This document shows, one piece after another, positions 23,697 to 33,091 of a stretch of DNA of 48,204 nucleotides. Source of the DNA: Clostridiales bacterium (lineage in GTDB: Bacteria > Bacillota > Clostridia > Christensenellales > CAG-138); NCBI GenBank assembly GCA_015056105.1, contig SVGX01000005.1, positions 1-48,204 on the forward strand, written 5' to 3'. The number at the start of each line of letters is the position of its first letter. Position 1 is the first letter of the stretch. The translations under genes were made by a program, and so were the position numbers. The notes under the pieces were generated by a model that was not told the DNA's origin, made no database searches, and saw nothing but the letters and a program-made list of their open reading frames with translations.

Positions 23697-24113
23697 TCAT
23701 TCGGCTTTCGCTTGCTGGGTGCTTTTGTAGTAATACTGCATGATATCGCGGCGGGTGACGATGCCGATAAAGGAGCCGATATCGTCCACCACCGGCACGA
23801 AGTTCTGGTTCATGGCCTGCAGAAGCAGATCCTGTACCGATGCGTTTATGTTCACGGGCGGGTTGTGGCTTTTGTGCATGATGTCCTTTACGTTGAGCTT
23901 GCCGAGAGCGTGGATATCCCAGGCGTTCTCTTCCATGAGTTTCCAGAGAAAATCGCCTTCGGTCACAGTGCCCACATAGCGCCCTTCCCTGTCGATGACG
24001 GGGATGGCGGTATAGCCGTAGTGCTTCATTTTTTCAAGCCCCTGACGCAGGGTGTTGGTATCGTAGATGTAGGCGACGCTGGCTTTCGGCTTCAGGAAGA
24101 AAAGTACGTTCAT
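23697..24113 (-). CDS. CBS-pair domain protein
   Basis: A 138-residue protein consisting of two CBS domains: the first about residues 8-60 (TLRQGLEKMKHYGYTAIPVI and GTVTEGDFLW), the second about 75-130 (VKDIMHK, QDLLLQAMNQNFVPVVDD, GIVTRRDIMQYY). Stand-alone CBS pairs bind adenine nucleotides or related ligands and act as energy or metabolite sensors in the cytoplasm. GGAG seven bases before ATG 24113 sets the start. No partner is linked: the gene stands alone between pepV and the DUF1846 gene. Confidence 0.92.
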   Translation of the reverse strand: MNVLFFLKPKASVAYIYDTNTLRQGLEKMKHYGYTAIPVIDREGRYVGTVTEGDFLWKLMEENAWDIHALGKLNVKDIMHKSHNPPVNINASVQDLLLQAMNQNFVPVVDDIGSFIGIVTRRDIMQYYYKSTQQAKAE

Positions 24114-24250
24114 CACAGAACTCCTTTTCCGCGTTTGCGGGATGATATTGGGGAAAAGCCCTCTATTGACTATATTCTATCATACTTCCCGGGGAATATG
24201 TTGACGCGAATGTAAACTTTGCGCTCAATTTATCCAAAAAACGCTGCTTT

Positions 24251-25732
24251 TTATTTATGGTAAAGCTTTTTGGTCTGGTATTTGGGTTCGCTTGTCAGGT
24301 TCACGCCTAGTTTGCGGAAGGTGATGCTGTCCACGCTTGAAAGGATGACCGTGGAGTGGGCTTCACAGCCCCGGAGCCGCGGAAGCTGCCGCATGGCGGT
24401 GGCAGCGGCGGGGTTGGTGGCGGCGCTGACGGAAAGGGCGATAAGCACCTCATCCGTATGAAGGCGCGGGTTGTGGTTGCCAAGATGCTGGATCTTGAGA
24501 TCCTGAATGGGTTCAATGACGGTGGGGGAGATAAGCAGCACATCATCCTCGATATTGCCGAGGGCTTTGAGCGCGTTGAGCAGCAGCGCCGCCGATGCGC
24601 CAAGGAGCGGGGATGTTTTGCCGATCACGATACGTCCGTCGTGAAGCTGCATGGCGGCGGCGGGGTTGCCCGTGTTTTCCGCCTTGCGCAGCGATGCGGC
24701 GATCACGGGGCGGTCCTGTTCGGTGATGCCGGCCTTGTTCATCAGAAGCTTGATCTTGAACACGGTATCCTCATTGCCGAGACCCTGCCGGACGGAGCAG
24801 CGCTCCGCATAATAGCGCCTGAGGATCTCCTGCCTGGAGGCATCGCAGCAAACGCCATCATCCACGATGCAGTTGCCCACCATGTTGACGCCCATATCCG
24901 TGGGGGATTGGTAGGGGCAGCTGCCGTAGATCTCCGTAAAGATGGCGGAAAGCACGGGGAAGATCTCCACATCCCGGTTGTAGTTCACGGTGGTGACGCC
25001 GTAAGCTTCCAGGTGGAAGGGGTCGATCATGTTGACATCATTGAGATCCGCGGTGGCGGCTTCGTAAGCCAGGTTCACCGGATGCTTGAGGGGCAGGTTC
25101 CAGATAGGGAAGGTCTCAAACTTCGCATAGCCTGCATGGATGCCCCGCTTGTTTTCGTGGTAAAGCTGGGAAAGGCAGGTGGCCATTTTGCCGCTGCCGG
25201 GGCCCGGGGCGGTGACCACCACGAGGGGGCGTGTGGTTTCGATGTAATCGTTTTTGCCGTAGCCTTCATCGCTGACGATGCGCTCAAGATCGGAAGGATA
25301 GCCGTCGATATGGTAGTGGCGGTAAACGGTGATGCCGAGGGCGGCAAGGCGGACCTGGAACGCTTCCGCCGCGGGCTGCCCCGCATACTGGGAAAGCACC
25401 ACGCTGCCCACATAAAGGCCGATGGCGCGGAAGGCGTCGATCAGCCTGAGAAGATCCTGATCGTAGGTGATGCCAAGGTCGCCGCGCACCTTGTTTTTTT
25501 CGATATCCGCCGCATTGATGACGATAACGATCTCCGCCTGATCCTTCAGCTGCAGCAGCATCTTTACCTTGCTGTCCGGCGCAAAGCCCGGCAGCACGCG
25601 GGAAGCGTGGAAATCGTCAAACAGCTTGCCGCCGAACTCAAGGTACAGCTTGCCGCCGAACTGGGAAATACGCTCCCGGATGTGGGCGGACTGCATGGCA
25701 AGGTATTTTTCGTTATCAAAGCCGATCTTCAT
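24251..25732 (-). CDS. DUF1846 family protein
   Basis: A 493-residue protein that matches the DUF1846 family over its full length: [20 protein letters not shown] at the start, [18 protein letters not shown], the nucleotide-binding-like loop [20 protein letters not shown] (about 175-195), and [20 protein letters not shown]. The family is widespread in Firmicutes and cytoplasmic; its biochemical role is not established, though the loop suggests nucleotide or phosphate binding. The ATG at 25732 has GGAG eight bases upstream; the longer reading from 25807 adds a non-conserved leader. It has its own promoter at 25813-25841, divergent from the sigma factor. Confidence 0.93.
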   Translation of the reverse strand: MKIGFDNEKYLAMQSAHIRERISQFGGKLYLEFGGKLFDDFHASRVLPGFAPDSKVKMLLQLKDQAEIVIVINAADIEKNKVRGDLGITYDQDLLRLIDAFRAIGLYVGSVVLSQYAGQPAAEAFQVRLAALGITVYRHYHIDGYPSDLERIVSDEGYGKNDYIETTRPLVVVTAPGPGSGKMATCLSQLYHENKRGIHAGYAKFETFPIWNLPLKHPVNLAYEAATADLNDVNMIDPFHLEAYGVTTVNYNRDVEIFPVLSAIFTEIYGSCPYQSPTDMGVNMVGNCIVDDGVCCDASRQEILRRYYAERCSVRQGLGNEDTVFKIKLLMNKAGITEQDRPVIAASLRKAENTGNPAAAMQLHDGRIVIGKTSPLLGASAALLLNALKALGNIEDDVLLISPTVIEPIQDLKIQHLGNHNPRLHTDEVLIALSVSAATNPAAATAMRQLPRLRGCEAHSTVILSSVDSITFRKLGVNLTSEPKYQTKKLYHK

Positions 25733-25812
25733 GGGAATAAGCTCCTTTTCCGCTCGTGTGTATAAAAAGGGAAACGGGCAAGCTGTACTGCGCCAACATT
25801 GCCCCAAATACT

Positions 25813-25841
25813 ATAATAGTCCTTTTATCCTGTTTTTACAA
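25813..25841 (-). promoter_or_regulatory. Promoter of the DUF1846 gene
   Basis: Minus strand TTGTAA (25841-25836), 17 bp, TATTAT (25818-25813). Confidence 0.6.
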
Positions 25842-25849
25842 CTCGTTTT

Positions 25850-25878
25850 TTGATAAAAAACCCGCTGCATGGTATAAT
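25850..25878 (+). promoter_or_regulatory. Promoter of the ECF sigma/anti-sigma operon
   Basis: TTGATA (25850-25855), 17 bp, TATAAT (25873-25878), 55 bp before the ATG. This is a housekeeping SigA pattern rather than an ECF-type AAC/CGTC promoter. Confidence 0.75.
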
Positions 25879-25933
25879 TGACTGCAACCTTTCCAAAGGG
25901 TAAAACGTGTTATGATCGGGAGGGATGAGAGGT

Positions 25934-26449
25934 ATGGCCGTACGGGATCTCGAATCCGTTTACTCTGCCTACTCCCGCATGGTTTACTGGGCGGCCTATG
26001 GGGTGCTCAAAAACGAAGCCGACGCCATGGATGTCTGCCAGAGCGTATTCCTGCGGGCGATGAAGCACGAGAAGAAACTGCAAACGATGGAAGAAGGTCA
26101 GTTGAAGAGCTGGCTTTACCGGGTCGCGGTCAATCTTTGCCTTGACGGCAAAAGAAAGGCAAAACACGAGGTGCTGCAGGATGAATTGCCCGAAACGGCG
26201 GTATCCGCTTCTTCGGAGCTGCCCGAGGCGGCGGCCCTCGATGCAGAGACGAAACAGCGCGTTTGGGATGCGGTGGGATCGCTGCCCGATATCTACCGGG
26301 AAACGGTGATGCTGCACTTTTTCTCGGAACTGAAGTACGATGAGATCGCGGCGCTCACGGGCGTCAGCGAAGGGACTGTGAAATCAAGAATGTCACGGGC
26401 AAAGGAAAGGCTTCTTGCCCTTTTGAAAGGTGGTGAGCTGCATGGCTGA
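25934..26449 (+). CDS. ECF-type RNA polymerase sigma factor
   Basis: About 171 residues with sigma-2 (residues about 8-75; YSRMVYWAAYGVLKNEADAM, DVCQSVFLRAMKH) and sigma-4 (about 110-165; LPDIYRETVMLHFFSELKYD, IAALTGVSEGTVKSRMSRAK) and no sigma-3, the usual ECF layout. It should recruit RNA polymerase to a small envelope- or stress-related regulon. GGGAGGG ends nine bases before ATG 25934, so I prefer that start to the ATG at 25925, which touches the ribosome site. The following membrane protein overlaps it by 8 bp and is the likely anti-sigma factor. Confidence 0.92.
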   Translation: MAVRDLESVYSAYSRMVYWAAYGVLKNEADAMDVCQSVFLRAMKHEKKLQTMEEGQLKSWLYRVAVNLCLDGKRKAKHEVLQDELPETAVSASSELPEAAALDAETKQRVWDAVGSLPDIYRETVMLHFFSELKYDEIAALTGVSEGTVKSRMSRAKERLLALLKGGELHG

Positions 26450-27248
26450 CGCATTTGAACGGATGATGAAGGAGATCGCCGACGAGGCGGACAAAACGGT
26501 GGACTACGCGGCCATGCGGGAAGCGATCATGGGAAAAGCCGCGGCCGGGAAGCGCAGACGGCAGCATTTTATCCGCTACGGCGCCATGGCGGCAACGGCG
26601 GTGATCCTTGCGGGCGCGGGCGGACTGTTCCTTGCATCGGGCAGCATGAAGAGCGCGGACCTTGCGGCCCCCGAAAGCGTGGAGATGCGCTACACGGAAA
26701 GCAGCCTTGCATCGGGCAGCACGGCGGAAAGCTGTGCGGAGGAACCTGCTGCAGCCCCCGTACCGGAAGCTGATACCGCGCAGGAATGTGCGCCCATGGA
26801 AAGCGCGGTGCCGGCAGCTTCTTCAGTGCCGGAAATGGTGGAAACGGAGCAGGACAGCGGGCTGAACGGTGCGCCGCTGATGCCGGATGGTGCCATAGGC
26901 GTGAGCGGCACGGAAGAGGAGCCCCTGCTGTTTTACAGCACGGATGACCTTGTTGACGCATGGAAGCTGGGCGTCGGCCCTCTTGCGGCGTTCGATACGC
27001 TCCTTGTCCCCGCAAACTGGGCGGAGGGCTACAGGCTCATGGAGATCACCGTAGAGGAGCAGGGCATTTCCTACCGCTGCAATAAGGCGGCTGCGGAGGT
27101 GCATAACGATGAATACACTGTATTCATTCCTGACTTTTTTCTGCGTGAGGGCGCGGAACCCGGCGAAGTGCAGGTGCTGACGGAGGATGGCTGCAGCCTT
27201 GATGAAGCAGCCCTTGAAGCGCTGCACGAAACAGAAGAGATCGGATAG
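26442..27248 (+). CDS. Membrane-anchored anti-sigma factor-like protein
   Basis: A 268-residue single-pass protein: about 45 cytoplasmic residues, a basic patch (KRRRQHF), one membrane helix (GAMAATAVILAGAGGLFLAS), a low-complexity Ala/Glu/Pro linker (about 75-145) and a beta-rich outer domain. It overlaps the sigma gene by 8 bp with AAAGGTGGTGAG as ribosome site, the arrangement expected of a cognate anti-sigma factor. The cytoplasmic part has no zinc HxxxCxxC motif, so it is not a ZAS-type anti-sigma. Its outer domain presumably senses the envelope; the signal is unknown. Confidence 0.8.
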   Translation: MADAFERMMKEIADEADKTVDYAAMREAIMGKAAAGKRRRQHFIRYGAMAATAVILAGAGGLFLASGSMKSADLAAPESVEMRYTESSLASGSTAESCAEEPAAAPVPEADTAQECAPMESAVPAASSVPEMVETEQDSGLNGAPLMPDGAIGVSGTEEEPLLFYSTDDLVDAWKLGVGPLAAFDTLLVPANWAEGYRLMEITVEEQGISYRCNKAAAEVHNDEYTVFIPDFFLREGAEPGEVQVLTEDGCSLDEAALEALHETEEIG

Positions 27249-27262
27249 TTCCATATTCAAAC

Positions 27263-27292
27263 AAAAGGCAGAGCGTGTGCTCTGCCTTTTTT
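27263..27292. terminator. Bidirectional terminator between anti-sigma and xdhC
   Basis: AAAAGGCAGAGC / GCTCTGCCTTTT with loop GTGT; it serves both convergent operons. Confidence 0.85.
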
Positions 27293-27303
27293 GTTTCGAT
27301 CGT

Positions 27304-27798
27304 TTATGGTTCCTTCCCAAGCCGCTTCTTCATGGTCTTTTCCACCGCGTTGAGGATGTTCTCATACCCGGTGCAGCGGCAAAGGTGGCCGGAAAGAAGC
27401 TTGCGGAGCTCATCCCTTGTGTATTCCCTGCCGGATTCAAGAATCTCCACCGCTGTCATGATGAAGCCCGGCGTGCAGAAGCCGCACTGTACCGCCGCCT
27501 CATCCACAAAGGCCTGCTGGATGTCACTAAGCTCGCCGTTCGGCCCGAGAAGTCCCTCAAGGGTGCGGATATTCTTTCCGTCCGCCCAGATGGCAAGGTA
27601 AATACAGGAGTTAAAGCACTCCCCGTCAATAAGCACGTTGCAGGCACCGCATTCGCCTACCTCGCAGCCCTTCTTAACGGAATTGAGGCTATAATCGTTG
27701 CGGAGCATATCCGTTAAGGATGCGCGTACATCCACCATTTTTTCCACGGCGCGGCCGTTGATGGTGCACCTTACAAGTTTATATTGCACTTCATGCAT
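27304..27798 (-). CDS. xdhC: Xanthine dehydrogenase, [2Fe-2S] subunit
   Basis: The 164-residue iron-sulfur subunit of a molybdenum hydroxylase. The plant-type [2Fe-2S] site is Cys46, Cys51, Cys54 and Cys66 (KKGCEVGECGACNVLIDG); the second, alpha-helical site is Cys106, Cys109, Cys141 and Cys143 (CGFCTPG, CRCTGY). It passes electrons from the Mo centre to the FAD subunit. It is the last gene of ade-xdhA-xdhB-xdhC; its ATG overlaps the xdhB stop by one base (TGATG) and uses GGAGG inside the end of xdhB. Letter assignments follow the E. coli xdhABC usage (C = Fe-S). Confidence 0.95.
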   Translation of the reverse strand: MHEVQYKLVRCTINGRAVEKMVDVRASLTDMLRNDYSLNSVKKGCEVGECGACNVLIDGECFNSCIYLAIWADGKNIRTLEGLLGPNGELSDIQQAFVDEAAVQCGFCTPGFIMTAVEILESGREYTRDELRKLLSGHLCRCTGYENILNAVEKTMKKRLGKEP

Positions 27799-28679
27799 CA
27801 CATGTCACCTCCGCTCTGTTTGATGGCTTCCCGGAGCGCGCGGCGGGCAAGTTCTTCCGCCAGATGCAGGCGGAATTCCTTTGTGGCGCGCCAGCTGGTA
27901 CGCGGGTTGATATCATCAAGGGCAGCCTTTGCAAAGGCGTTCACCGTTTCCTCCGAAACGGTTTTTCCCTTGGCCGCCGCCTCCGCAGAGGGGGCACGCA
28001 TGGGCACGGGACCCGCCACGCCGTAGGCAAGGCGCGCATCAAGGATGGTCTTTTTATCCTCCGACAGCTTCACGTTTGCGCTGCAGCCGCAGGTAGCGAT
28101 ATCCATAGCATTGCGCATGGCGTATTTGATGTAGTGGCCCTTGTAGCCCTCATAGCTTTCCTTTTTGATGAGGATGGCGGTCTCTATCTCGCCGGGGCGA
28201 AGGTCCACCTTGCCCGCCTTGATGTAAAACTCCCGGATGGGCACAAGGCGTTTGCCCTCCGCGCCCGTCAGCTCCACAATAGCATCGTAAGCAACAAGGG
28301 TGGAGCCGCTGTCCGCGCTGGTGACGCCGTTGCAGGTGTTGCCGCCGATGGTGCCGATGTTGCGGATCTGCGGGCCGCCCACCATATCCACCGCCTCGCC
28401 GAGCACATTCACATGCTGCTGAATAATGGGGTTTTTCGTAATGTGGGAGAAGCTCGTCAATGAGCCGATGCGGATGGTGCCGTCCTCCTCCATGGTGATA
28501 CCCCGAAGTTCATCAAGTCCGTAGATGCTCACAAGGGTGGCCCCCGCCAGCTTGCCTTCCCGCATCTGGATCAAAACATCGCTGCCGCCGGCAATGACCT
28601 TCGCCTCCGGATGTTCAAGCAGCAGCTGCGATGCATGGGCAACGCTTTTTGCTTCGTAAAGCGCTTTGATGTCGTACAT
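27798..28679 (-). CDS. xdhB: Xanthine dehydrogenase, FAD-binding subunit
   Basis: A 293-residue FAD subunit with the FAD-binding PCMH-like N-terminal half (KVIAGGSDVLIQMREGKL, then IGSLTSFSHI, VGGPQIRNIGTIGGNTCNG) and the CO-dehydrogenase flavoprotein C-terminal domain. IRNIGTIGGN is the flavin pyrophosphate signature. It transfers electrons to NAD+ or another acceptor. GGGGGAAGGGAA precedes the ATG; the gap to xdhA is 17 bp and the stop overlaps xdhC, so the three subunits are translated as a unit. Confidence 0.95.
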   Translation of the reverse strand: MYDIKALYEAKSVAHASQLLLEHPEAKVIAGGSDVLIQMREGKLAGATLVSIYGLDELRGITMEEDGTIRIGSLTSFSHITKNPIIQQHVNVLGEAVDMVGGPQIRNIGTIGGNTCNGVTSADSGSTLVAYDAIVELTGAEGKRLVPIREFYIKAGKVDLRPGEIETAILIKKESYEGYKGHYIKYAMRNAMDIATCGCSANVKLSEDKKTILDARLAYGVAGPVPMRAPSAEAAAKGKTVSEETVNAFAKAALDDINPRTSWRATKEFRLHLAEELARRALREAIKQSGGDM

Positions 28680-28696
28680 TTCCCTTCCCCCTTTCG

Positions 28697-30985
28697 TTAA
28701 ATGAGGCCGGCCTCTTTGAAGGCTTCAAAGAGCACATGGGGCGTGATGGGCGCCCTGTCGATGCCCACGCCCGTGGCGTTGAGGATAGCGTTGCGGATGG
28801 CCGGCGCGCCGGGACAAGCCGGCGGTTCGCCGAGGGCCTTTGTGCCGTAGGCACTGGTGGGCTCATAGTTTTCCACGAACCCCACGCCGAGGTCCGGGTG
28901 GTCCATCATGGTGGAGAGCTTATAGTCGAGCAGGTTGTTGTTGAGGGGCCTGCCGGTCTTTTCATCAAACAGCAGCTGTTCGCTTAACCCGTAACCGATG
29001 GCCATGCTCATGCCGCCGTGTACCTGCGCCTCCGCAAGGGCCGGGTTGATGAGCCTGCCGCAGTCGTGCACATTGACGATGTTGACAAGTTTGACCTTGC
29101 AAAGGGGGATATCCACCTCCACCTCCGCAAAGGAGCAGCCGAAGGAATAGGCGTTGCTCTTGATCTGGTAGGTACTTTCCGCGGTGATATGCTCGCTGTG
29201 GGAAAGGCTGTAGAAGGCTTCCTCCGCCAGCTCGGCAAGGGTCAAGAGCACCCTGCCGTCGTTCTTGCGGATGATCTTTCCATCCACGATGTCCATTTCA
29301 TAGGGGGCCATGCGGGCCATCTCGTAAGCATATTTGAGGATGCGTTCCTTCATGATGAGGGCCGTCTGCTTGATGGCGAAGCCGCCTACATAGGTTTGGC
29401 GGGAGGCATAGGCACCAAGGCCGAAAGGTGTCACATCCGTATCCTGTGCGCTGACAACGTGCACATCCTCCACGGGAATGCCGAGGGTCTCCGCCGCCAT
29501 CTGGGCAAAGGCGGTATCCGCGCCCTGGCCGATCTCCGTTTCGCCCATCTGCAGCTGGATGGAGCCATCCTGGTTGAGCACCATGCGGCAGGAGGAGCTT
29601 TCAAGGGAAATGGGCCACACGGCGGTGTTGTACCAGAAAATGGCCATGCCCACGCCGCGGCGGATGGGGCCTGTATCCTTGGCATATTCTTTGAGCTTGC
29701 GCTCATAGTCGATATATGCCATGCCCTTTTCGATGCATTGGTTCAGCGAATCGAAATAGTTTTCGTTTTTGCTGAAGCCGTCCACATAACCAACGGGCAT
29801 CATATTCTTTCTGCGGAAGGCAAGGGGATCCATGCCCAAAGCCTTCGCCACATCCTCAATGTGGGCTTCGCCCGCAAACATGGCCTGCGGGATGCCGTAG
29901 CCGCGCATGGCGCCCGCCACGGGCTTGTTGGTAAAGACGGTGTAAGCATCGCACTCCACGTTATCGCAGGGATAAAGCTGGGGGAATGCACCCATGCCCT
30001 TGGCAACAACGCCGTGGCCGTGGGAAGCGTAGGCGCCCTGGTTGGAGAAACATTCCATTTTGCGGGCGGCAAAGGTACCGTCCGGCCTGACCCATGAAAT
30101 GATGTGGGTGCGGATGGCATGGCGCACGCGGTTGGAAACGAAGGTTTCTTCCCGGCTGACGTCAAGCTTCACCCGCCTGCCGCCCACCTTCGTGCAGAGG
30201 TAGGCGCAAAGGGGCTCATACAGCGCATCCTGCTTGTTGCCGAAGCCGCCGCCGATGTAGGGCTTGATCACGCGCACCTTGCCCCAGGGGATGCCAAGGG
30301 CCTGGCCCACCACCCGGCGCACGATGTGGGGGATCTGCGTGGAGGATGTGACCACGATGCGCCCCGCCTCCATCTCTGCAAAGCAGATGTGGTTTTCAAT
30401 GTGGCAGTGCTGTACGGTGGGGGTATCGTACCAGCCCTCCACCTTGATGAGACCCTCTTCCCTGATAGCCGTATCGTAATCGCCCTTATAGATGCTGGTA
30501 TGGTTCAAAATGTTGTTGGGATATTCCTCATGAAGCTGCGGCGCGCCGTCCTTCATGGCTTCCACCGCGTCGAGCACGATTGGGTATTCCTCATATTCCA
30601 CCTTGATGGCGCGCACGGCCTGTGCCGCCGCTACCTCATTTTCCGCCACAACGGCGGCCACATCATCCCCGTAAAAGCGCACGCGGCTTGTGAGCAGCAG
30701 CCTGTCTGCCACATCCTGGTGGTGCACATCGGTGGACCAGGGGTGGCCTGCCGTGGGGAACTTGTGCTGCGGCACATCGAAGCAGGTGACGATCTTCACC
30801 ACCCCTTCGATCTTTTCCGCCTCGCTCACATCGATGCGTTTCACCACGCCGTTTGCAATGGTTGAATGCAGTATCCGCGCCACGAGGGCATTCTTGTCGC
30901 AGATATCATCGGTATAGCGGGCACGCCCGGTCACTTTATCGAAGGCGTCTACGCGCTTTACACTTTTGCCTACGATCTCGCCCAT
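28697..30985 (-). CDS. xdhA: Xanthine dehydrogenase, molybdopterin-binding subunit
   Basis: A 762-residue molybdenum subunit: N-terminal alpha/beta hammerhead domain (KRVDAFDKVTGRARYTDDI) and the two Mo-binding domains, with GGGFGNKQD, AMRGYGIPQ, MGETEIGQGADTAF and, near the C-terminus, KALGEPPACPGAPAIRNAI, whose Glu is the expected catalytic base. The enzyme hydroxylates hypoxanthine and xanthine, or related purines, at the Mo site. ATG 30985 has AAAAGGAGGAATTCGC upstream; an ATG eight codons earlier has none. It follows ade by 79 bp and precedes xdhB. Substrate range within purines is inferred from ade and guaD nearby. Confidence 0.95.
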   Translation of the reverse strand: MGEIVGKSVKRVDAFDKVTGRARYTDDICDKNALVARILHSTIANGVVKRIDVSEAEKIEGVVKIVTCFDVPQHKFPTAGHPWSTDVHHQDVADRLLLTSRVRFYGDDVAAVVAENEVAAAQAVRAIKVEYEEYPIVLDAVEAMKDGAPQLHEEYPNNILNHTSIYKGDYDTAIREEGLIKVEGWYDTPTVQHCHIENHICFAEMEAGRIVVTSSTQIPHIVRRVVGQALGIPWGKVRVIKPYIGGGFGNKQDALYEPLCAYLCTKVGGRRVKLDVSREETFVSNRVRHAIRTHIISWVRPDGTFAARKMECFSNQGAYASHGHGVVAKGMGAFPQLYPCDNVECDAYTVFTNKPVAGAMRGYGIPQAMFAGEAHIEDVAKALGMDPLAFRRKNMMPVGYVDGFSKNENYFDSLNQCIEKGMAYIDYERKLKEYAKDTGPIRRGVGMAIFWYNTAVWPISLESSSCRMVLNQDGSIQLQMGETEIGQGADTAFAQMAAETLGIPVEDVHVVSAQDTDVTPFGLGAYASRQTYVGGFAIKQTALIMKERILKYAYEMARMAPYEMDIVDGKIIRKNDGRVLLTLAELAEEAFYSLSHSEHITAESTYQIKSNAYSFGCSFAEVEVDIPLCKVKLVNIVNVHDCGRLINPALAEAQVHGGMSMAIGYGLSEQLLFDEKTGRPLNNNLLDYKLSTMMDHPDLGVGFVENYEPTSAYGTKALGEPPACPGAPAIRNAILNATGVGIDRAPITPHVLFEAFKEAGLI

Positions 30986-31064
30986 GCGAATTCCTCCTTT
31001 TCCCGGCACGAAGCCGTATGTCCTTCAAATCAATAAAACTGAAAGTACTGCGCTGTTGTTATTT

Positions 31065-32759
31065 TCAATATGGAATGAATTCCATCTTCGTCACATCGAA
31101 AAGCCCCTCATCCGTCAGGCGGATCTCCGGGATCACCGGCAGCGCCAGGAAGGAAAGGGCGATGAGGGGATCCGTTCGCTCATCCGCGCCGAGGCTCTTG
31201 GCGGCGTCAAGCAGGGCCCTCTGCTGCTGCAGCACTTCTTCAACGGGCGCATCCGTCATGAGACCCGCGATGGGCAGCGGCAGCCGCACCAGCACAATGC
31301 CGCCGCTTGCAACGGCAAAGCCGCCGCCGGATTCCCGGAGCGCCTCGATGGCAAGCAGCATATCCCGATCGTTGTCGCCCGCCACCACAAGGTTGTGGGA
31401 ATCGTGGGCCACAGTGGAAGCGATGGCTCCGTTTTTGATGTTGAGCCCGTCCACGATGCCGAGGCCGATATTGCCCGTGGCGTGGTGCCGCTCGATAACC
31501 GCCAGCTTGAGAAGTCCGTCCGCGGGGATAAAGGCGCCGCCCTCATCCAGCTTGACCTTTCTTTCGGCGCGCTTTGTGATGAGCTGCTCCGGCACCATTT
31601 CAATGACGGGCATGGTCTCCTTCGCCGCAAGGCGCAGCGAATCTGCCGTAATGAGCGGCAGATTCACGCTGTCATAAACCTCCGGCGCAAGGATGGGCTT
31701 GGGGAATTCCTCATTGGGGTCGTACACCCTGCCGAAGCGGGTGATGACCTTTTTCACCTTGAATTCCTTGAGATCCTCAAACAGCACCATATCCGCCTTA
31801 TAGCCGGGAGCGATGGCGCCCACGCCTTTCAGGCCATAGGCCCTTGCGGCGTTGTAGGATGCCATCTTCACCGCTTTTACCGGGGGGATGCCGCACGCTA
31901 CCGCCAGCCTTGCGTTGCAGTTGATATGGCCTTCCCGGTTGATGGTCTCGATGTGCTTGTCATCGGTGCAGAACATGATGTTTTCCGTGGGCAGGTTTTC
32001 CTCGGCAACACGTCTCAAGATCTCATCGATGCCCTTTGCGGCGCTGCCGATGCGGATGAGCACCCGCATGCCGGTACGGAGCTTTTCCTTCACCTCTTCA
32101 AAGTTGGAGCACTCATGGTCGGTGGAAGGGCCGGCGATGCGGTAAGCGTTGAGCTCTCTGCCGCTTAAAAGAGGCGCGTGGCCGTCAATGGGCTTGCCGT
32201 CGAAAAGGCGCAGCTTGTCAAGCATCTGCTGTGCGCCGCCGATGGTGGAAACGTAATCCATCACCTCGCCGAGGCCAAGGATGCGGCTTTTGCGCAAAAA
32301 CGGCTCCATATCCTCCGCAAAGAGAGTGGCGCCGCTGTGCTCAAAGGGCGTTGCCGGCACGCAGGAGGGCATCATGAACAGCACCCGGAGCGGCAGCGCA
32401 TCTGTGTATTTGTACATGGCGCGCACACCTGCGGTACCCGCCACGTTGGCGATCTCGTGAGGATCGGCGATGATGGTGGTAGTGCCGTGGGGCATGATCA
32501 CCTTCATAAAGGAAGGGGGCGTCACCATGGAGGATTCGATATGCACATGGGCATCGATAAAGCCGGGCGTCAGGAAGGCGCCGCCGGCATCTATTTCGTT
32601 TTCACAGCTGTATTCACCCACACCGATAACGGTATCTTCACAGATCGCCACATCCGCATGGATGATCTCTTCCGTAAACACGTTCACTACGTTTGCGTTT
32701 TTGATCACGAGGGTGGCTTCGCCCTTGAGCGCCGCCCGGATCAGATCCTGTTGCCTCAA
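31065..32759 (-). CDS. ade: Adenine deaminase
   Basis: A 564-residue amidohydrolase that converts adenine to hypoxanthine and ammonia. Visible motifs: metal-binding PGFIDAHVHIESSM, PHGTTTIIADPHEIANV, KPIDGHAPLLSGRELNAY, AGPSTDHECSNFEE, FCTDDKH, and the C-terminal adenine deaminase domain with VAHDSHNLVVAGDNDRDM. Length fits the family. Translation starts at TTG 32759 with GGAGGAG upstream. It opens the minus-strand operon, so hypoxanthine produced here feeds the xanthine dehydrogenase encoded next. The leader from the predicted start site is about 160 nt and holds a GGCGGC/GCTGCC hairpin but no riboswitch that I recognise. Confidence 0.96.
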   Translation of the reverse strand: MRQQDLIRAALKGEATLVIKNANVVNVFTEEIIHADVAICEDTVIGVGEYSCENEIDAGGAFLTPGFIDAHVHIESSMVTPPSFMKVIMPHGTTTIIADPHEIANVAGTAGVRAMYKYTDALPLRVLFMMPSCVPATPFEHSGATLFAEDMEPFLRKSRILGLGEVMDYVSTIGGAQQMLDKLRLFDGKPIDGHAPLLSGRELNAYRIAGPSTDHECSNFEEVKEKLRTGMRVLIRIGSAAKGIDEILRRVAEENLPTENIMFCTDDKHIETINREGHINCNARLAVACGIPPVKAVKMASYNAARAYGLKGVGAIAPGYKADMVLFEDLKEFKVKKVITRFGRVYDPNEEFPKPILAPEVYDSVNLPLITADSLRLAAKETMPVIEMVPEQLITKRAERKVKLDEGGAFIPADGLLKLAVIERHHATGNIGLGIVDGLNIKNGAIASTVAHDSHNLVVAGDNDRDMLLAIEALRESGGGFAVASGGIVLVRLPLPIAGLMTDAPVEEVLQQQRALLDAAKSLGADERTDPLIALSFLALPVIPEIRLTDEGLFDVTKMEFIPY

Positions 32760-32926
32760 TATCCGCTCCTCCTTTTTCGGTTTTTTTGTCGCTTTTGAAG
32801 GCAGCTCTCGCCGCCCCCGAAAATATGTGGTTTTCGAAATAAAGTCCTTTTGTTAAGTGCCGTCAAAGTGTGTTCAGAGAAGTAAAATACAAAAAGTTTT
32901 TGCAGACAATAATTTCTGTTTGATGC

Positions 32927-32955
32927 AGTATACCATAATTATATGCGTTAAGCAA
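32927..32955 (-). promoter_or_regulatory. Promoter of the ade-xdhABC operon
   Basis: Minus strand TTGCTT (32955-32950), 17 bp, TATACT (32932-32927). It lies close to the plus-strand promoter of the divergent hyuA operon (-35 at 32967), so a shared regulator could act on both. The whole 32760-33178 gap holds these promoters, the riboswitch and its terminator. Confidence 0.5.
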
Positions 32956-32966
32956 GGGAAACAGGC

Positions 32967-32995
32967 TTGCAAAATGCGTTTTTTTGCGTTATTCT
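32967..32995 (+). promoter_or_regulatory. Promoter of the riboswitch-hyuA-mocA-guaD operon
   Basis: TTGCAA (32967-32972), 17 bp, TATTCT (32990-32995) would start transcription near 33002, just before the aptamer at 33018. Confidence 0.45.
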
Positions 32996-33017
32996 TTTTT
33001 TATAATTCACCACACAA

Positions 33018-33091
33018 GCTCATATAATCCTGCGGATGCATCATGCAGGGCGCAGGAGTTTCTACGGGCCTCCCTATGGCCTGCTATGAGC
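33018..33091 (+). promoter_or_regulatory. Purine-riboswitch-like aptamer upstream of hyuA
   Basis: P1 is GCTCATA (33018-33024) with TATGAGC (33085-33091), a perfect 7 bp. J1/2 is the conserved TATAATC; P2 is CCTGCG (33029-33034) with CGCAGG (33051-33056); J2/3 is AGTTTCTAC (33057-33065), as in the family core; P3 is GGGCC (33066-33070) with GGCCT (33078-33082). C33084, directly before P1', is the position that reads guanine (C) or adenine (U) in this family. Departures: L2 is 16 nt instead of 7 and can form its own TGC/GCA hairpin; L3 is TCCCTAT instead of CCGTAAA; J3/1 is shorter. L2 AGGG (33047-33050) and L3 CCCT (33072-33075) can still make a 4-bp kissing contact. Confidence 0.75.

Noticed and set aside
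29018-30097. 359-codon plus-strand ORF
   Set aside because: Antisense shadow of xdhA, whose motifs are clear; composition is that of a reverse-complement reading.
32760-32926. Possible second riboswitch in the ade leader
   Set aside because: Only a GGCGGC/GCTGCC hairpin was found; no conserved aptamer core.
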